Shown here one piece after another: positions 47,806-58,766 of a stretch of 64,000 nucleotides of DNA. The notes beneath the pieces are model-generated. The model was not told the DNA's origin. It saw nothing but the letters and a program-made list of their open reading frames with translations, and made no database searches. Numbering within the stretch: position 1 is the stretch's first letter; each line of letters opens with the position of its first letter. Made by a program: the position numbers and the translations under genes. The stretch comes from Gigantopelta aegis (taxonomy: Eukaryota > Mollusca > Gastropoda > Neomphalida > Peltospiridae), in contig NC_054703.1 of assembly GCF_016097555.1 (NCBI RefSeq), positions 8,864,673 to 8,928,672 of the forward strand, in the 5' to 3' direction.

Positions 47806-48205
47806 TGGCCGGCCTTGGTGGCGTCATGGTTAGGCCATCGGTCTACATGATGGTAGGTACTGGGTTCGGATCCCAGTAGAGGCATGGGATTTTTAATCCA
47901 GATACCAACTGCAAACCCTGAGTGAGTGCTCCGCAAGGCGCAATGGGTAGGCGTAAACCACTTGCACCGACCAGTGATCCATAACTGGTTCAACAAATGT
48001 CATGGTTTGTGCTATCCTGCCTGCCGGAAGCGCAAATAAAATAGATCTTGCTGCTTGTCGTAAAAGAGTAGCCTATGTGGCGACAGCGGGTTTCCTCTTA
48101 AAAACAGTGTCGGAATGACCATATGTTTGACGTCCAATAGCCAATAATAAGATAAAACAAAAAATGCGTTCTAGTGGCGTCGTTAAATAAAACAAACTTT
48201 ACTTT
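47806..48205 (+). repeat. Composite SINE (second head type plus main-family tail)
   Basis: Head ggccggccttggtggcgtca tggttaggccatcgg with B box gggttcggatcccag, ttttaatccagataccaact, then caatgggtaggcgtaaacca. From 48005 (gtttgtgctatcctgcctgc) it continues as the tail of the main family. The head is a relative of the 104-bp satellite monomer. Confidence 0.8.
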
Positions 48206-48322
48206 ACTTGATATTAACTGAAATATTTAATATTTTTGCATAATGGAAAACGATGTTTTTGAACAGTCTTAAACATCTATTGTTGGGTTGTTGTTTTTTG
48301 TTTGTTTTTTGTTTTTCTTTGC

Positions 48323-48386
<64 letters not shown>

Positions 48387-48593
48387 CAACATTGATTTAA
48401 AGGGGGAAAAAAAAACCTCTGAATTTGTTTTGAACAATCTTAATGAGCAAAACTATTTTATTGAACAGTAGAATTGGAATTAAAACTCTACCCAAGTTCT
48501 TTGACATATTTTAATTCCACAATATTTGAGACAGGCCGCTCTGCTTTCTGCATACTTGTTCAGTAAATGTCTTGAACGTTTTATACAGTACGG
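48206..48593. repeat. (GT)n microsatellite in unassigned sequence
   Basis: (GT)n at 48328-48385 between T-rich and A-rich stretches. Frames on both strands are artefacts. No gene. Confidence 0.85.
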
Positions 48594-48912
48594 GCGTGAC
48601 GTAGCCTAGTGGTACAGCGCTCGCTCGATGCGCGGTCGGTGTGAGATCGATCCCCATCGGTGGCCCCATTGCGCTATTTCTCGTTCCAGTCGGTGCAACA
48701 CGACTGGTATATCAAAAGTCGTGGTATGTACTACACTGTCTGTGGGATACTGTATACAAAAATATCCCTTGCTGCTAATCGAAAAGAGTAGCCCATGAAG
48801 TGGCGACAGAGGGTTTCCTCTTTCAATATCTGTATGGTCCTTAACCATATGTCTGACGCCATATAACCGTAAATAAGATGTGTTGAGTGCGTCTTTAAAC
48901 AAAACATTTCCT
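48594..48912 (+). repeat. SINE, full length
   Basis: Head gtgacgtagcctagtggtac, B-box region gtgagatcgatccccatcgg, body and tail gtgcgtctttaaacaaaaca all present. Confidence 0.9.
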
Positions 48913-48929
48913 TCCTTAGATGTAATGCC

Positions 48930-49318
48930 ACAGTCACACTTAGGCTAGGATTGTCCGCGACCTCGGCGGTTGCGCGATCAAGGGCGGTGGTAAACGGGTA
49001 TGAGCTTATTTTCTGCGATTGATGGGCTGCGGTCAGACATTTGGACATGTCGCCGAATGGTCTGCGACTTGTTGCCGACTAATCGCACGACTTGCCGCAC
49101 TTCCGTCTTACGATCACCCACGACTACCTACGATTGTCAACGACTGGTCGAGCGACGCGTCGTGGGATCTTGCAACCAGTCGCAACCGATCGCAACTGGT
49201 AGTGCGACCTTTCGCGCGATTGTCAAGCGACTATAAATACGGCGCTCTACAATGGCAACCTAGGGAGGCACCCCAGCATCAACGAGGTCTTAACTACGAG
49301 CTACTCTCGGCCTACTAA
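48930..49318. mobile_element. GTCG/CGAC-rich segment, possible DNA-transposon subterminal region (left)
   Basis: A dense field of cgac, gtcg and cgcgcga motifs (for example gcgcgattgtcaagcgac), with unusually high CpG for this window. A similar field occurs at 50020-50290. The two flank other repeats and could be the two ends of one element, but I do not find matching termini. Confidence 0.4.
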
Positions 49319-49379
49319 AATCCAAACATATACGTAGTTCCCTACCATTCAGATTAGAACGACCATCAAATTGTCCTGT

Positions 49380-49830
49380 CCTGGACGGACGAACCGGCCG
49401 AGGCCGGTTCTTGTGCCCAGGACAAGCGTGCGCTACAACAGCTTGCTCCGAATGTGCACGTTAACCCCTTTGGCAGTTGGCAGACATAGTCATATACGTA
49501 GCTCCCTACCTTTTATTCTTTAGAACGACCATCAAAATTGCGCCAAAGTTCCTTGATTAAAATGCGCACCCATTTCCCTCTGGCTTAATCCTACGGGGCA
49601 TTCCAAATTACATAGCGCCATACCACTTTCCGCCTGTTACCAACTACGTATGGATTGCTGGTGCTCCCTTGCACCTGCAAGTGCGGGCGGTCTCTCCTCC
49701 ACCCACCCAACCCTTTCCTATTCTGGACGGAAGAACCGGTTGAGACCGGTACTTGTGCCCAAGACAGGCGTGTGCTACAACAGCTTGCTCTGAATATGCA
49801 CGTTAAACAATTTTCCAAGTTCTAAGACAG
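49380..49830 (+). repeat. Dispersed LINE-associated repeat (as at 5570-5850), one partial and one fuller copy
   Basis: The terminal motif acaacagcttgctc(c/t)gaat(g/a)t-gcacgttaa occurs at about 49435-49465 and again at 49778-49806, each preceded by a ccgg...ccggt hairpin (ccggccgaggccggttcttg; accggttgagaccggtactt). The second copy also carries the upstream aattgcgccaaagttcc and ttgcacctgcaagtgcgg blocks. Confidence 0.75.
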
Positions 49831-49891
49831 AGTCATCAGTTCTCACAGCATCTCCGAAATGTTCACATCAAGCCAATAGTGAGGACTGAAG

Positions 49892-50059
49892 ATGAGTCCT
49901 CGAGGCAAGAAGACCAGTGACAAACCCAAGGGAAAGTTCAAGACCTCCAAGGCCCCTGTCCCTTCCCCTGCCCAGATCTACCCCTTTTTATATCCCTCCC
50001 ACACACACACACACGCACGGCAATTGTACGACCGTCGCGTCAATGCATGACTAGGCGAA
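49892..50059 (+). pseudogene. Short Lys/Pro-rich frame, possible retroelement ORF1 start
   Basis: A 55-codon frame from ATG 49892: MSPRGKKTSDKPKGKFKTSK, then APVPSPAQIYPF. After that it enters an (AC)n run (49999-50013) and the GTCG-rich segment, where it stops. The basic, Lys/Pro-rich start just after the UTR-like repeat resembles the beginning of a LINE ORF1 or a nuclear protein exon. Weak evidence. Confidence 0.3.
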
Positions 50060-50290
50060 CAACTAGTCAAGCATTGTCGTGCGACGGTCATTCATAATCG
50101 TTCGACGATGGTGCGACGGCTGTACAGTTCTCCGACAAGTCGCGCGAGCAATCCTGAGACTGGAGAGTCGCGCGATCACCATCGACAGCGTAAGACCGCC
50201 CACTACCTGTGACAGGACTATCGTACGAGCACCGCTGACCTTCTGCGATAAGATACGATCAAATCGGTCGCAGCCAGGTTTGTGAACATC
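50020..50290. mobile_element. GTCG/CGAC-rich segment (right)
   Basis: Contains many cgacg, gtcgcgcga and gcgacgg motifs like 48930-49318. An imperfect inverted pair, gactaggcgaacaactagtc, lies at about 50050-50069. Confidence 0.4.
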
Positions 50291-50299
50291 TTCGAAAAC

Positions 50300-50374
50300 G
50301 AAAGAAAGAAAGGTTTTATTTAACGACGCACTCAACACATTTTATTTACAGTTATATGACGTCAGACATATGGT
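50300..50374 (-). repeat. SINE tail fragment joined to a Tc1/mariner copy
   Basis: ggttttatttaacgacgcac, gttatatgacgtcagacata: a reverse SINE tail. At taaatcgtct it switches directly into transposase sequence. Confidence 0.75.
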
Positions 50375-51219
50375 TAAATCGTCTTAATTGGGCACGTGTA
50401 CACACTCGTTGGATACGGCGACGCTGGAATACCGTTCTTTTTTTCGGATGAATCCAGAGTTTCTTTACAACGTGGTTATGGCAGGGTGCGCGTCTACCGT
50501 AAGAGAAATGAATGCTATGCTGACTGTTGTGTTCTTGAACGAGATCGTTTCGGGGGTGGGGGTTGTGTCATGGTCTGGGCAGCCATTGCCCATGGTTATC
50601 GTTCACCACTAGTCGTCATTGATGGCAATTTAAATGCTCAACGTTACCGCGATGACATTCTCGCTCATCACGTCATTCCTCTGTTCCATAACAACGCGAA
50701 CATCTCGATTTTTCAGCATGCTAATGCCACCTCTCATACAGCTAGAGACACTGTAAATTTTCCTAGGACAAATAACATTGATTTCGTTGATGACTGGCCC
50801 GCTAAAAGTCCTGATCTCAACACCATCGAGCATGTATGGGATAGTCTGGACAGACGATTGAGGCGTCGTCCCAACCCACCCGCTAACGTCAACGAACTTC
50901 GTCAAGCGCTCATTCAGGAATGGAACAATATTCCACAGGCAGAAATCAACACTTTAGTGAATTCTATGCGCCTGCGATGCACTGCAGTGGTCAATTCAAG
51001 AGGTGGTCATACCCGTTATTAAGTGTTTTTTGTGTGTTTTTTTAACCCCTACCACACTTGGTCCAAATTTCTCCCAGTTTCTGTTAACCTATGGCCATGA
51101 TTTTTGCACCAAACGATGCATTGTGGAACACTCTTTAAACGCATATATAACAATTATTCCCCCGGTTTGTTTTCATCAAGTTATGTTCAAGCAAAGTTAG
51201 CGGAAGTTTCTTATTTTGT
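50375..51219 (+). pseudogene. Tc1/mariner transposase, 5'-truncated copy 1
   Basis: Coding from about 50380 to TAA at 51022 with SDESRVSLQRGYGRVRVYRK (first catalytic Asp in SDES), GGGGCVMVWAAIAHGYRSPL, QHANATSHTARDTVNF and SPDLNTIEHVWDSLDRRLRR. The second catalytic Asp, normally in the QxDNAxxH block, is Ala (QHANA). One extra T before SDES breaks the frame relative to copy 2 (a T7 run in place of T6). Right TIR near 51190-51219 (cggaagtttcttattttgtt). The DNA-binding half and left TIR are missing. Cut-and-paste activity is not possible. Confidence 0.9.
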
Positions 51220-51837
51220 TCAGTATATATGAAGGTACATGTATTCAACTGTTTGCTAAAACCTGGGCCCGGTTTTACGAAGCGCGCTGACTGCTAAGAT
51301 CACTTTAAGTGCATAGCTACCTTCTGCACTTTCATGCAAACATATTTCATTGTTTTTGTGAAAATAACAAATTGATTAGGCACAATACATACAACTTGCC
51401 AGACCTTCTCCATAATACATACATGCCCTGACAGTAACATATTTATACAATTTAAATATTAACAGAAATGAATATTATTGAAAGATAAAAAGAAAGAAAG
51501 AATGAAGGAAACAAACGCAATAATGTTATCTATGTGTTCGATAATTAGACAACACATTTGCTTACAAAACACAAACTACAAACAAGGCATCGCTATGATT
51601 ACGTAATGGATACAAAACAGCGTCCATATATTATTTACTAATTAAGGAAAACCCTTTATTTCATTTAAATACTTATGTACATGAACAATTATTTCTGCTT
51701 CTTTTTTTGTCTTTTTTTTTCTCTGTCTTCTTTTTTTTTGTCTTCTTCACTTAGAGCACCTTTACTATTTAAACCCAGTTGTAAATGTATTGGCTGAAAT
51801 GTTTGTAATGCATTTTCTTTTCATATCAATTACATTC

Positions 51838-51873
<36 letters not shown>

Positions 51874-51989
51874 CGAAATGATATTCACAACTACACGAAG
51901 AATAGGTGCTAAGGTCAATTCCATACTACTCTGTTTTAAAATCACTACACCCGTGTCTTAAATTTAGCACCTAAGGTGATCTTAGCACA
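50375..51989 (+). repeat. Segmental duplication, copy 1 (matches 54221-55829)
   Basis: Nearly identical over about 1.6 kb. It spans the 3' half of a Tc1/mariner element, its right TIR, the flanking DNA and most of a second, non-autonomous element. Similarity crosses element borders, so a chunk of DNA was copied, not just a transposon. The right limit in copy 2 is hidden by the N gap. Confidence 0.9.
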
Positions 51990-52016
51990 TAGATTGTTTT
52001 GTAAAACGGGGCACTT
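51264..52016. mobile_element. Non-autonomous DNA element with about 50-bp imperfect TIRs
   Basis: Left end tgggcccggttttacgaagc ... gctaagatcactttaagtgc; right end, reverse-complemented, gtgccccgttttacaaaac ... gctaagatcaccttaggtgc. The interior is AT-rich with T-rich tracts (51700-51740) and an A28 run (51841-51868). No coding. A second copy, truncated by the gap, is at 55105-55829. Confidence 0.75.
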
Positions 52017-52585
52017 ATGAATTATATATGACATATATTTAACCCACCAAGGTAGGCTAACTGATAAAACAGACATACTGACCAGCCACCAAGACAAGAA
52101 TAAACAAAGATATATACTTACACGAATCCGTCCAAAAGTCTTCTCAACGGCTGCGAGATCGTCCATCTGTTTTTATAGCGGCCACGCAACCAATCAGATT
52201 TTACGATAATATGATTAACGAATTTGCCGTAAATCTGGGAGGCGGAACATTTTTCAGAATTTACATCATCGTGCAGAATAGCTGTTCGTGCAGAATTAAT
52301 AATTGTAGGCCGTAGAATTTGTCTTAAGCACCGAAGAATGTTCGATGTTTCTGAATTGTAACATTAAACATAGCATTTTAATAGTGTTTACTTTCCATAT
52401 AGAAATAAATAGAAGCATAAAACATTTGTTTCTATTCTTTTAAGTTATTACAGGCTGGACTGGTAACCACATCATATTTACTAGTCTGCATATCCTGAGT
52501 TTGGAACCAGCCTTTAGTTTCTGTCAATGAACTGGAAATCCTCGCAAGATAGAGCACAATGTATAGTAGCGACATGTTCCGATCG
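52017..52585. other. Unassigned sequence
   Basis: A 73-codon minus frame at 51945-52166 overlaps the TIR element and has no motif. The stretch gcggccacgcaaccaatcag near 52176 contains an inverted CCAAT-like box, but there is no gene to attach it to. Confidence 0.4.
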
Positions 52586-52589
52586 TTGC

Positions 52590-52940
52590 TCCGTGCCACC
52601 ATGACCTCATTGATGGCTTAATCACTACCCACCATGGCCTCATTGATGGCTTAATCACTACCCACCATGAACTCATTGACGTCTTAATCACTACCCACCA
52701 TGGATTCATTGATGACTTAATCACTACCCACCATGGACTCAGTGGTGGCTTAATCACTACCCACTATGAACTCATTGATGGCTTAATCACCACCCACCAT
52801 GGCCTCATTAATGGCTTAATCACTACTCACCATGGCCTCATTGATGACTTAATCACCACCCACCATGGCCTCAATGATGGCTTAATCACTACCCACCATG
52901 GACTCATTGATGACTTAATCGCCATCCACCATGGACCTTA
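52590..52940. repeat. 33-bp minisatellite, about ten copies
   Basis: Units of catggcctcattgatggctt aatcactacccac with variants (gactcattgatg, gaactcattgacg). The open minus-strand frame (WWVVIKPSM repeats) follows from the 33-bp unit. Confidence 0.95.
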
Positions 52941-53104
52941 GTGTCTCATTAGCATACACCACGAGACCACTTGCAGGATGTAGTACACTGATCAACCCTG
53001 ATAAATACCTCAAAATGTTAAACTGTATTAAAGAAGAATTTAAGTAGCATTTTTTTTCCTTCTTCTTTTTTGTTGTTGTTGTTTTAAGCAAAACCTGTAT
53101 TAAT

Positions 53105-53460
53105 TCAGCTCAGTGGTAAAGCGCTCGTCTGATGCGCGGTCGGTCAATGCTCGACCCCGTTGGTGGACCCAATGGGCTATTTCTCGTTCATGACAGATCA
53201 TCACGACTGGTATATCTAAGGTCGTGGTATGTGCTGTCCTGTCCGTGGGATGGTGTCTATAATAGATAAATTGCTACTAATGAAATAATGTAGTAGCTTT
53301 CCTCTTTAAGACTATATGTTAAAATACAAAATGGTTGACATTAGAGTCTTTGTGATGGATATTGCTTGTTTGTGGTTTGTTTTTTGTTTGTTTTTTACTG
53401 TTAATTGACCACATCTTGCCATAGTCAATGTGCTCTAGTGGTGTCGGTAAACAATACAAA
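53105..53460 (+). repeat. SINE with internal T/G-rich insertion
   Basis: Head tcagctcagtggtaaagcgc, gtcaatgctcgaccccgttg, gggatggtgtctataataga, then a (TTTG)n insertion near 53365-53395 before the tail gtgctctagtggtgtcggta. Confidence 0.8.
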
Positions 53461-53532
53461 CAATAAAGTTTATCCAATTTGCAGTGAACAGGACAGGTTA
53501 CAGAGGCCCGTTACGTAACATTCATTCATATG

Positions 53533-55074
53533 TATATACTGAACAAAAAAAGAAACTTCCGATTTGTACATATAGTATTTGTTGTGTTAAATAATTCATT
53601 GTGTAATGAAATTATATAGGTAGTATTAGCCTTGAGCTGTATTATCAGGATTCATGAATTGTATCGATTATTTTTGCACTGTTAATCGTCGACAACGTGA
53701 AATTCAATTTGCACGTGCATGCATGGCTCGACATGTCCCGTGTAGTATTCGGTCAATTTGTTTTACTTGTCTTACTGACATTGTTTTCAAGTGAGCGAAA
53801 ACGCTTCAAAATGTGTAAAAAAAATAACGTTTTTTACATTGTAGCATTTTTAGTATGCCAAGAATACCGAATAATTTACGCGAACGGCCGATTGGCATGC
53901 TTGATGCTGGCATGTCAACACAAGACGTTGCAAGGCATGTTGGGAGTTCTAGTCGAGCGATACGAAATCTTCGCATAAGATTTCGAACGACAGGAAGCAC
54001 CAACGACTTGCCACGTCGTGGACGTCCGCGTGTTACAACGCGTGGTCAAGACCGCTATATCATGAACACGCATTCCAAACTGTCACTGCTACTGCTGCTA
54101 ACACACCTGGGCTTCATAATAACCGAATCAGTGGGCAAACTGTTCGTAATCGTCTGCGGGAAAACGGTTTACATACACGACGTCCTTACGTCGGATGCGT
54201 TTTAACGCAACGTCATCGTCTAAATCGTCTTAATTGGGCACGTGTACACACTCGTTGGATACGGCGACGCTGGAATACCGTTCTTTTTTCGGATGAATCC
54301 AGAGTTTCTTTACAACGTGGTTATGGCAGGGTGCGCGTCTACCGTAAGAGAAATGAACGCTATGCTGACTGTTGTGTTCTTGAACGAGATCGTTTCGGGG
54401 GTGGGGGTTGTGTCATGGTCTGGGCAGCCATTGCCCATGGTTATCGTTCACCACTAGTCGTCATTGATGGCAATTTAAATGCTCAATGTTACCGCGATGA
54501 CATTCTCGCTCATCACGTCAATCATCTGTTCCATAACAACGCGAACATCTCGATTTTTCAGCATGCTAATGCCACCTCTCATACAGCTAGAGACACTGTA
54601 AATTTTCTTAGGACAAATAACATTGATTTCATTGATGACTGGCCCGCTAAAAGTCCTGATCTCAACACCATCGAGCATGTCTGGGATAGTCTGGACAGAC
54701 GATTGAGGCGTCGTCCCAACCCACCCGCTAACGTCAACGAACTTCGCCAAGCGCTCATTCAGGAATGGAACAATATTCCACAGGCAGAAATCAACACTTT
54801 AGTGAATTCTATGCGCCTGCGATGCACTGCAGTGGTCAATTCAAGAGGTGGTCATACCCGTTATTAAGTGGGGTTTTTTGGGTTTTTTAACCCCTACCAC
54901 ACTTGGTCCACATTTCTCCCAGTTTCTGTTAACCTATGGCCATGATTTTTGCACCAAACGATGCATTGTGGAACACTCTTTAAACGCATATATAACAATT
55001 ATTCCCCCGGTTTGTTTTCATCAAGTTATGTTCAAGCAAAGTTAGCGGAAGTTTCTTATTTTGTTCAGTATATA
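53533..55074 (+). mobile_element. Tc1/mariner element, copy 2, full length but defective
   Basis: About 1.54 kb between inverted termini tatactgaacaaaaaaagaa (53535) and ttcttattttgttcagtata (ending about 55072), each followed inward by cttccg or its complement, with TA at the outer edges. It encodes one transposase in two frames (see next entry). The 3' half is part of the segmental duplication. Confidence 0.9.
53855..54867 (+). pseudogene. Tc1/mariner transposase, frameshifted, second catalytic Asp lost
   Basis: The N-terminal part from ATG 53855 has a paired-type helix-turn-helix (MLDAGMSTQDVARHVGSSSR) and a GRPR hook (RRGRPRVTTRGQDRYI, about residues 54-69). A frame break follows near 54065. 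From there a second frame runs to TAA 54867 with SDES (first Asp), VMVWAAI, QHANATSHTA and SPDLNTIEHVWD (terminal acidic residue). The second Asp of the DDE triad is Ala, exactly as in the copy at 50375. Its nearest relatives by motif are Tc1-like (DD34E) transposases. Inactive. Confidence 0.9.
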
Positions 55075-55683
55075 TGAAGGTACATGTATTCAACCGTTTG
55101 CTAAAACCTGGGCCCGGTTTTACGAAGCGCGCTGACTGCTAAGATCACTTTAAGTGCATAGCTACCTTCTGCACTTTCATGCAAACATATTTCATTGTTT
55201 TTGTGAAAATAACAAATTGATTAGGCACAATACATACAACTTGCCAGACCTTCTCCATAATACATACATGCCCTGACAGTAACATATTTATACAATTTAA
55301 ATATTAACAGAAATAAATATTATTTAAAGATAAAAAGAAAGAAAGAATGAAGGAAACAGACGCAATAATGTTATCTATGTGTTCGATAATTAGACAACAG
55401 ATTTGCTTACAAAACACAAACTACAAACAAGGCATCGCTATGATTACGTAATGGATACAAACCAGCGTCCATATATTATTTACTAATTAACGAAAACCCT
55501 TTATTTCATTTAAATACTTATGTACATGAACAATTATTTCTGCTTCTTTTTTTGTCTTTTTTTTTCTCTGTCTTCTTTTTTTTTTGTCTTCTTCATTTAG
55601 AGCACCTTTACTATTTAAACCCAGTTGTAAATGTATTGGCTGAAATGTTTGTAATGCATTTTCTTTTCATATCAATTACATTC

Positions 55684-55720
<37 letters not shown>

Positions 55721-55829
55721 TCGAAATGATATTCACAACTACACGAAGAATAGGTGCTAAGGTCAATTCCATACTACTCTGTTTTAAAATCACTACACCC
55801 GTGTCTTAAATTTAGCACCTAAGGTGATC
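54221..55829 (+). repeat. Segmental duplication, copy 2 (matches 50375-51989)
   Basis: Differences are mostly single bases and homopolymer lengths (for example A28 versus A30-plus runs, aggaaa/cgaaaa). It ends at an N gap, which leaves open a true duplication or two alleles placed in tandem by the assembler. Confidence 0.9.
55105..55829. mobile_element. Non-autonomous TIR element, second copy, cut by gap
   Basis: Starts gggcccggttttacgaagcg like 51267. Right TIR reaches cacctaaggtgatc and is lost in the Ns. Confidence 0.75.
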
Positions 55830-56029
55830 NNNNNNNNNNNNNNNNNNNNNNNNNNNNNNNNNNNNNNNNNNNNNNNNNNNNNNNNNNNNNNNNNNNNNNN
55901 NNNNNNNNNNNNNNNNNNNNNNNNNNNNNNNNNNNNNNNNNNNNNNNNNNNNNNNNNNNNNNNNNNNNNNNNNNNNNNNNNNNNNNNNNNNNNNNNNNNN
56001 NNNNNNNNNNNNNNNNNNNNNNNNNNNNN
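55830..56029. other. Assembly gap, 200 N
   Basis: Exactly 200 Ns, placed inside the right TIR of a duplicated element and directly before a 49-bp tandem repeat. Confidence 0.99.
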
Positions 56030-56180
56030 GACACCATTCTAACACATTGATTTGTTCATCACTGGATGGCGGGACGTAGACACCATTCTAACACATTGAT
56101 TTGTTCATCACTGGATGGTGGGACGTAGATACCATTCTAACACATTGATTTGTTCATCACTGGATGGCGGGACGTAGCCC
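56030..56180. repeat. 49-bp tandem repeat, three copies, ending in a SINE head
   Basis: gacaccattctaacacattg ... ggatggcgggacgta is repeated at about 56030, 56079 and 56128. The third unit runs into gggacgtagcccagtggtga, so the repeat includes the first bases of the SINE. Confidence 0.9.
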
Positions 56181-56345
56181 AGTGGTGATGAGCTCACCTG
56201 ATGCCCGGTAGATCTAGGATTGATTCCATAGGTGGGAACATTGGTCTAGTTCACGATCCTGCCAGTGCACTACGGCTGCGATATCAAAGGTATTGGTACG
56301 TGTTACTGTATGTGGGATGGTGCGAGAACTAACTTTAACTGTATT
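56168..56345 (+). repeat. SINE, diverged
   Basis: gacgtagcccagtggtgatg, ctaggattgattccataggt, gtgcactacggctgcgatat, gtgggatggtgcg. Tail missing. Confidence 0.8.
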
Positions 56346-56529
56346 ATTCACTGGCTATTGCATGTCAAACTTGTTTTTCTTTTTTTTTTAAGTTTTACAT
56401 GAAACTCACATAATTGTTTTGTAGGTGGGTTTTTTGTTTTTTTGTTTTTTTGTTGTTGGTTTTCTTTGTTTTACCATTATCAGCAAGGAATCTCTTAGAT
56501 GCATTTTCTTATAGAAAGGACAGAATACA

Positions 56530-57533
56530 CCCCACTCATCTATATACAGAAACCAATATTTATAAATATAGCTAATATCAATCACTGACGTCGTTCAATA
56601 AAGATATATTTTTACTTGTTTAACAATGTCACTATAGCACATGATTTATTCAATGATAGCCAGTGGAAGTAAGGAATCTTTTACACTATTGATATAGCAA
56701 TCGTGGTGCACTTGCTAAAGCGTCAAATAGAACAATGTGCCCACCGACGGTTTAAAGTTTGTTTTTGTTTAACGAAACCAATGGAACACAATTATTAATT
56801 AATCATCGGCTAGACGATGTCAAACATCTGACAATTCTGACTCATCATCAGGGGAAAACCCGCTATATTGCTATGTACGGTTCAAGCACGCTGTTATGGA
56901 CACACACCTTAGCTATCTGGGCAGTGTGTCCAGGACAGTGGGTTAGTTGTTAGTGGTTAGGGTGAGAGAAGAGGGCATAGTGGCCTTACACCTATCCACT
57001 GAGTCGTTAAAACTCGCTCTGGGTGGGCGGTGGTATCGTGCTGCAAACCCAATATCCACCAGTCTTATGTCCGATGGCCTAACCGGTGGTGTGAAACAAA
57101 GGTTCCTGATCACCAACATCAATATAAAAATCCAAATTTATTAATATAAATAATGTAGACAGCTATGAAAGAGTCACAATTATGAAAGACACATTGAAGT
57201 ATATTAATATGAAATATGAATAAAGTCATATGCACCATACCACAGACAGAATAGCACACACTACGACCTTTGATATACCAGTCGTAGTGCACTGCCTCCT
57301 CCCTATAGGCCCACCGACGGGAATCGATCCCAAACTGAAAACGCATCATGCGAGCGCTTTACCACTTGGCTACGTCCCGCCACGGCTAATAATAACAATG
57401 ATAATATGCCTAATAATAATATGCCTAATAATAATAATAATAATACCAAATGTTTGACATCCAATAGCCGATGATTAATAAATTAATGTGCGCTACTGGT
57501 GTCGTTTATTATTTTTAGGCCTATTATATATTA

Positions 57534-57579
<46 letters not shown>

Positions 57580-57604
57580 GCAGTCATGTAATTAACGTGA
57601 TCAT
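56530..57604. repeat. Left arm of a large inverted repeat
   Basis: It matches the reverse complement of 58512-59688, from ccccactcatctatatacag at the outer edge to cagtcatgtaattaacgtga at the inner edge. The arm includes several SINE pieces (tail at 56755-56830; second-type body and head at 56890-57110; main-family piece at 57225-57385) and ATT/ATA microsatellite (57400-57580). Confidence 0.88.
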
Positions 57605-58511
57605 AGCACTAATTTCGTTTCGGAAAACGGCTCCAGGAAGTTAGATACTTATAGGAATGATTTTTAGTATTAGCCACACAGTTGGCAAATGATGTATCGA
57701 ACTCGGTTATATTTCTCTGTGGTAAAACTATTAGCGAGTTGAACGACTCGAATGCAGTTAAAGGAAAATAATCACATTGATTTTATTCATCATCTTCTAT
57801 TGGATGTCAAATATATGGTAAATTTCACACAGCCATAGAGATGAAACCCGCTACATTTTTCCATTAGTATCAAGGGATCTTTTATATGCAACATCCCACA
57901 GACAGGATAGCACATATCACATCCTTTGAAATAGCCCCATGTGCCCACCGACGGGGATCGATCCTAGATCGATAGCGCTTGAGGCGTGCGCTTTACCACT
58001 GGGCTGCATCCCGCCCCTAGATGATTCAAATGGTGCTCTAGCAATTTATCCCCACTAAATACTGTGTGTAATATAGTTTATCAGACAGCGACAGAGACTT
58101 CCATCAAATATTATTCTATACACTATAGGTAGTACTAAACCAAATAACTTCCGACTGGGTCAAAGTTCGAGATGCACCCAACTTTTGATAGAGAAGTGAA
58201 CACCACAAGTCCTCTGACTGGTGATAAATGTGAGTGTGTTGGTTGTAAAAACAAAAAAAGGTTTCATCTGGGCTAAACATGTATGCAAGTTTATTTCATC
58301 TAGTACAACTGTGCCAAGTAGCCCTGTGCTTGAAACATGTATGGGGTAACTGTAAAAAAAAGTAATTGGATTGTGTGCGGAACTAGGGTAGTCATAGACG
58401 CTACTCGTTATCTCAGAAATGAGCAGCTTGACCCCCATTTTTTCTGATTCACTTTAAGGGTGGGGGTGGTAGTATTTATATAAGTGGCGTTTATGTCGAT
58501 TGATACACTGC
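57605..58511. other. Spacer of the large inverted repeat
   Basis: Holds a minus-strand SINE (57770-58015) and about 450 bp of unique sequence. At 58180-58440 both strands have readable frames: minus, 92 codons, 58438-58160; plus, containing TTSPLTGDKCECVGCKNKKR. I cannot tell which, if either, is real; no family recognised. Confidence 0.45.
57770..58015 (-). repeat. SINE in the inverted-repeat spacer
   Basis: gatgaaacccgctacatttt, caacatcccacagacaggat, ccgacggggatcgatcctag, tttaccactgggctgcatcc, in reverse orientation. Confidence 0.85.
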
Positions 58512-58548
58512 ATGATCACGCTAATTACATGACTGCAATAATACTAAT

Positions 58549-58582
<34 letters not shown>

Positions 58583-58700
58583 TAGGCCTAATAATAATAA
58601 TGTGTGTTTGTTTTGTTTAACGACACCAGTAGCGCACATTAATTTATCAGTCATCGGCTATTGGATGTCAAACATTTGGTATTATTAGTATAATTATTAC

Positions 58701-58766
<66 letters not shown>

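Noticed and set aside
55552..55809. 85-codon frame with poly-Lys
   Set aside because: Produced by the A-rich run inside a non-autonomous element and duplicated from 51.8 kb.
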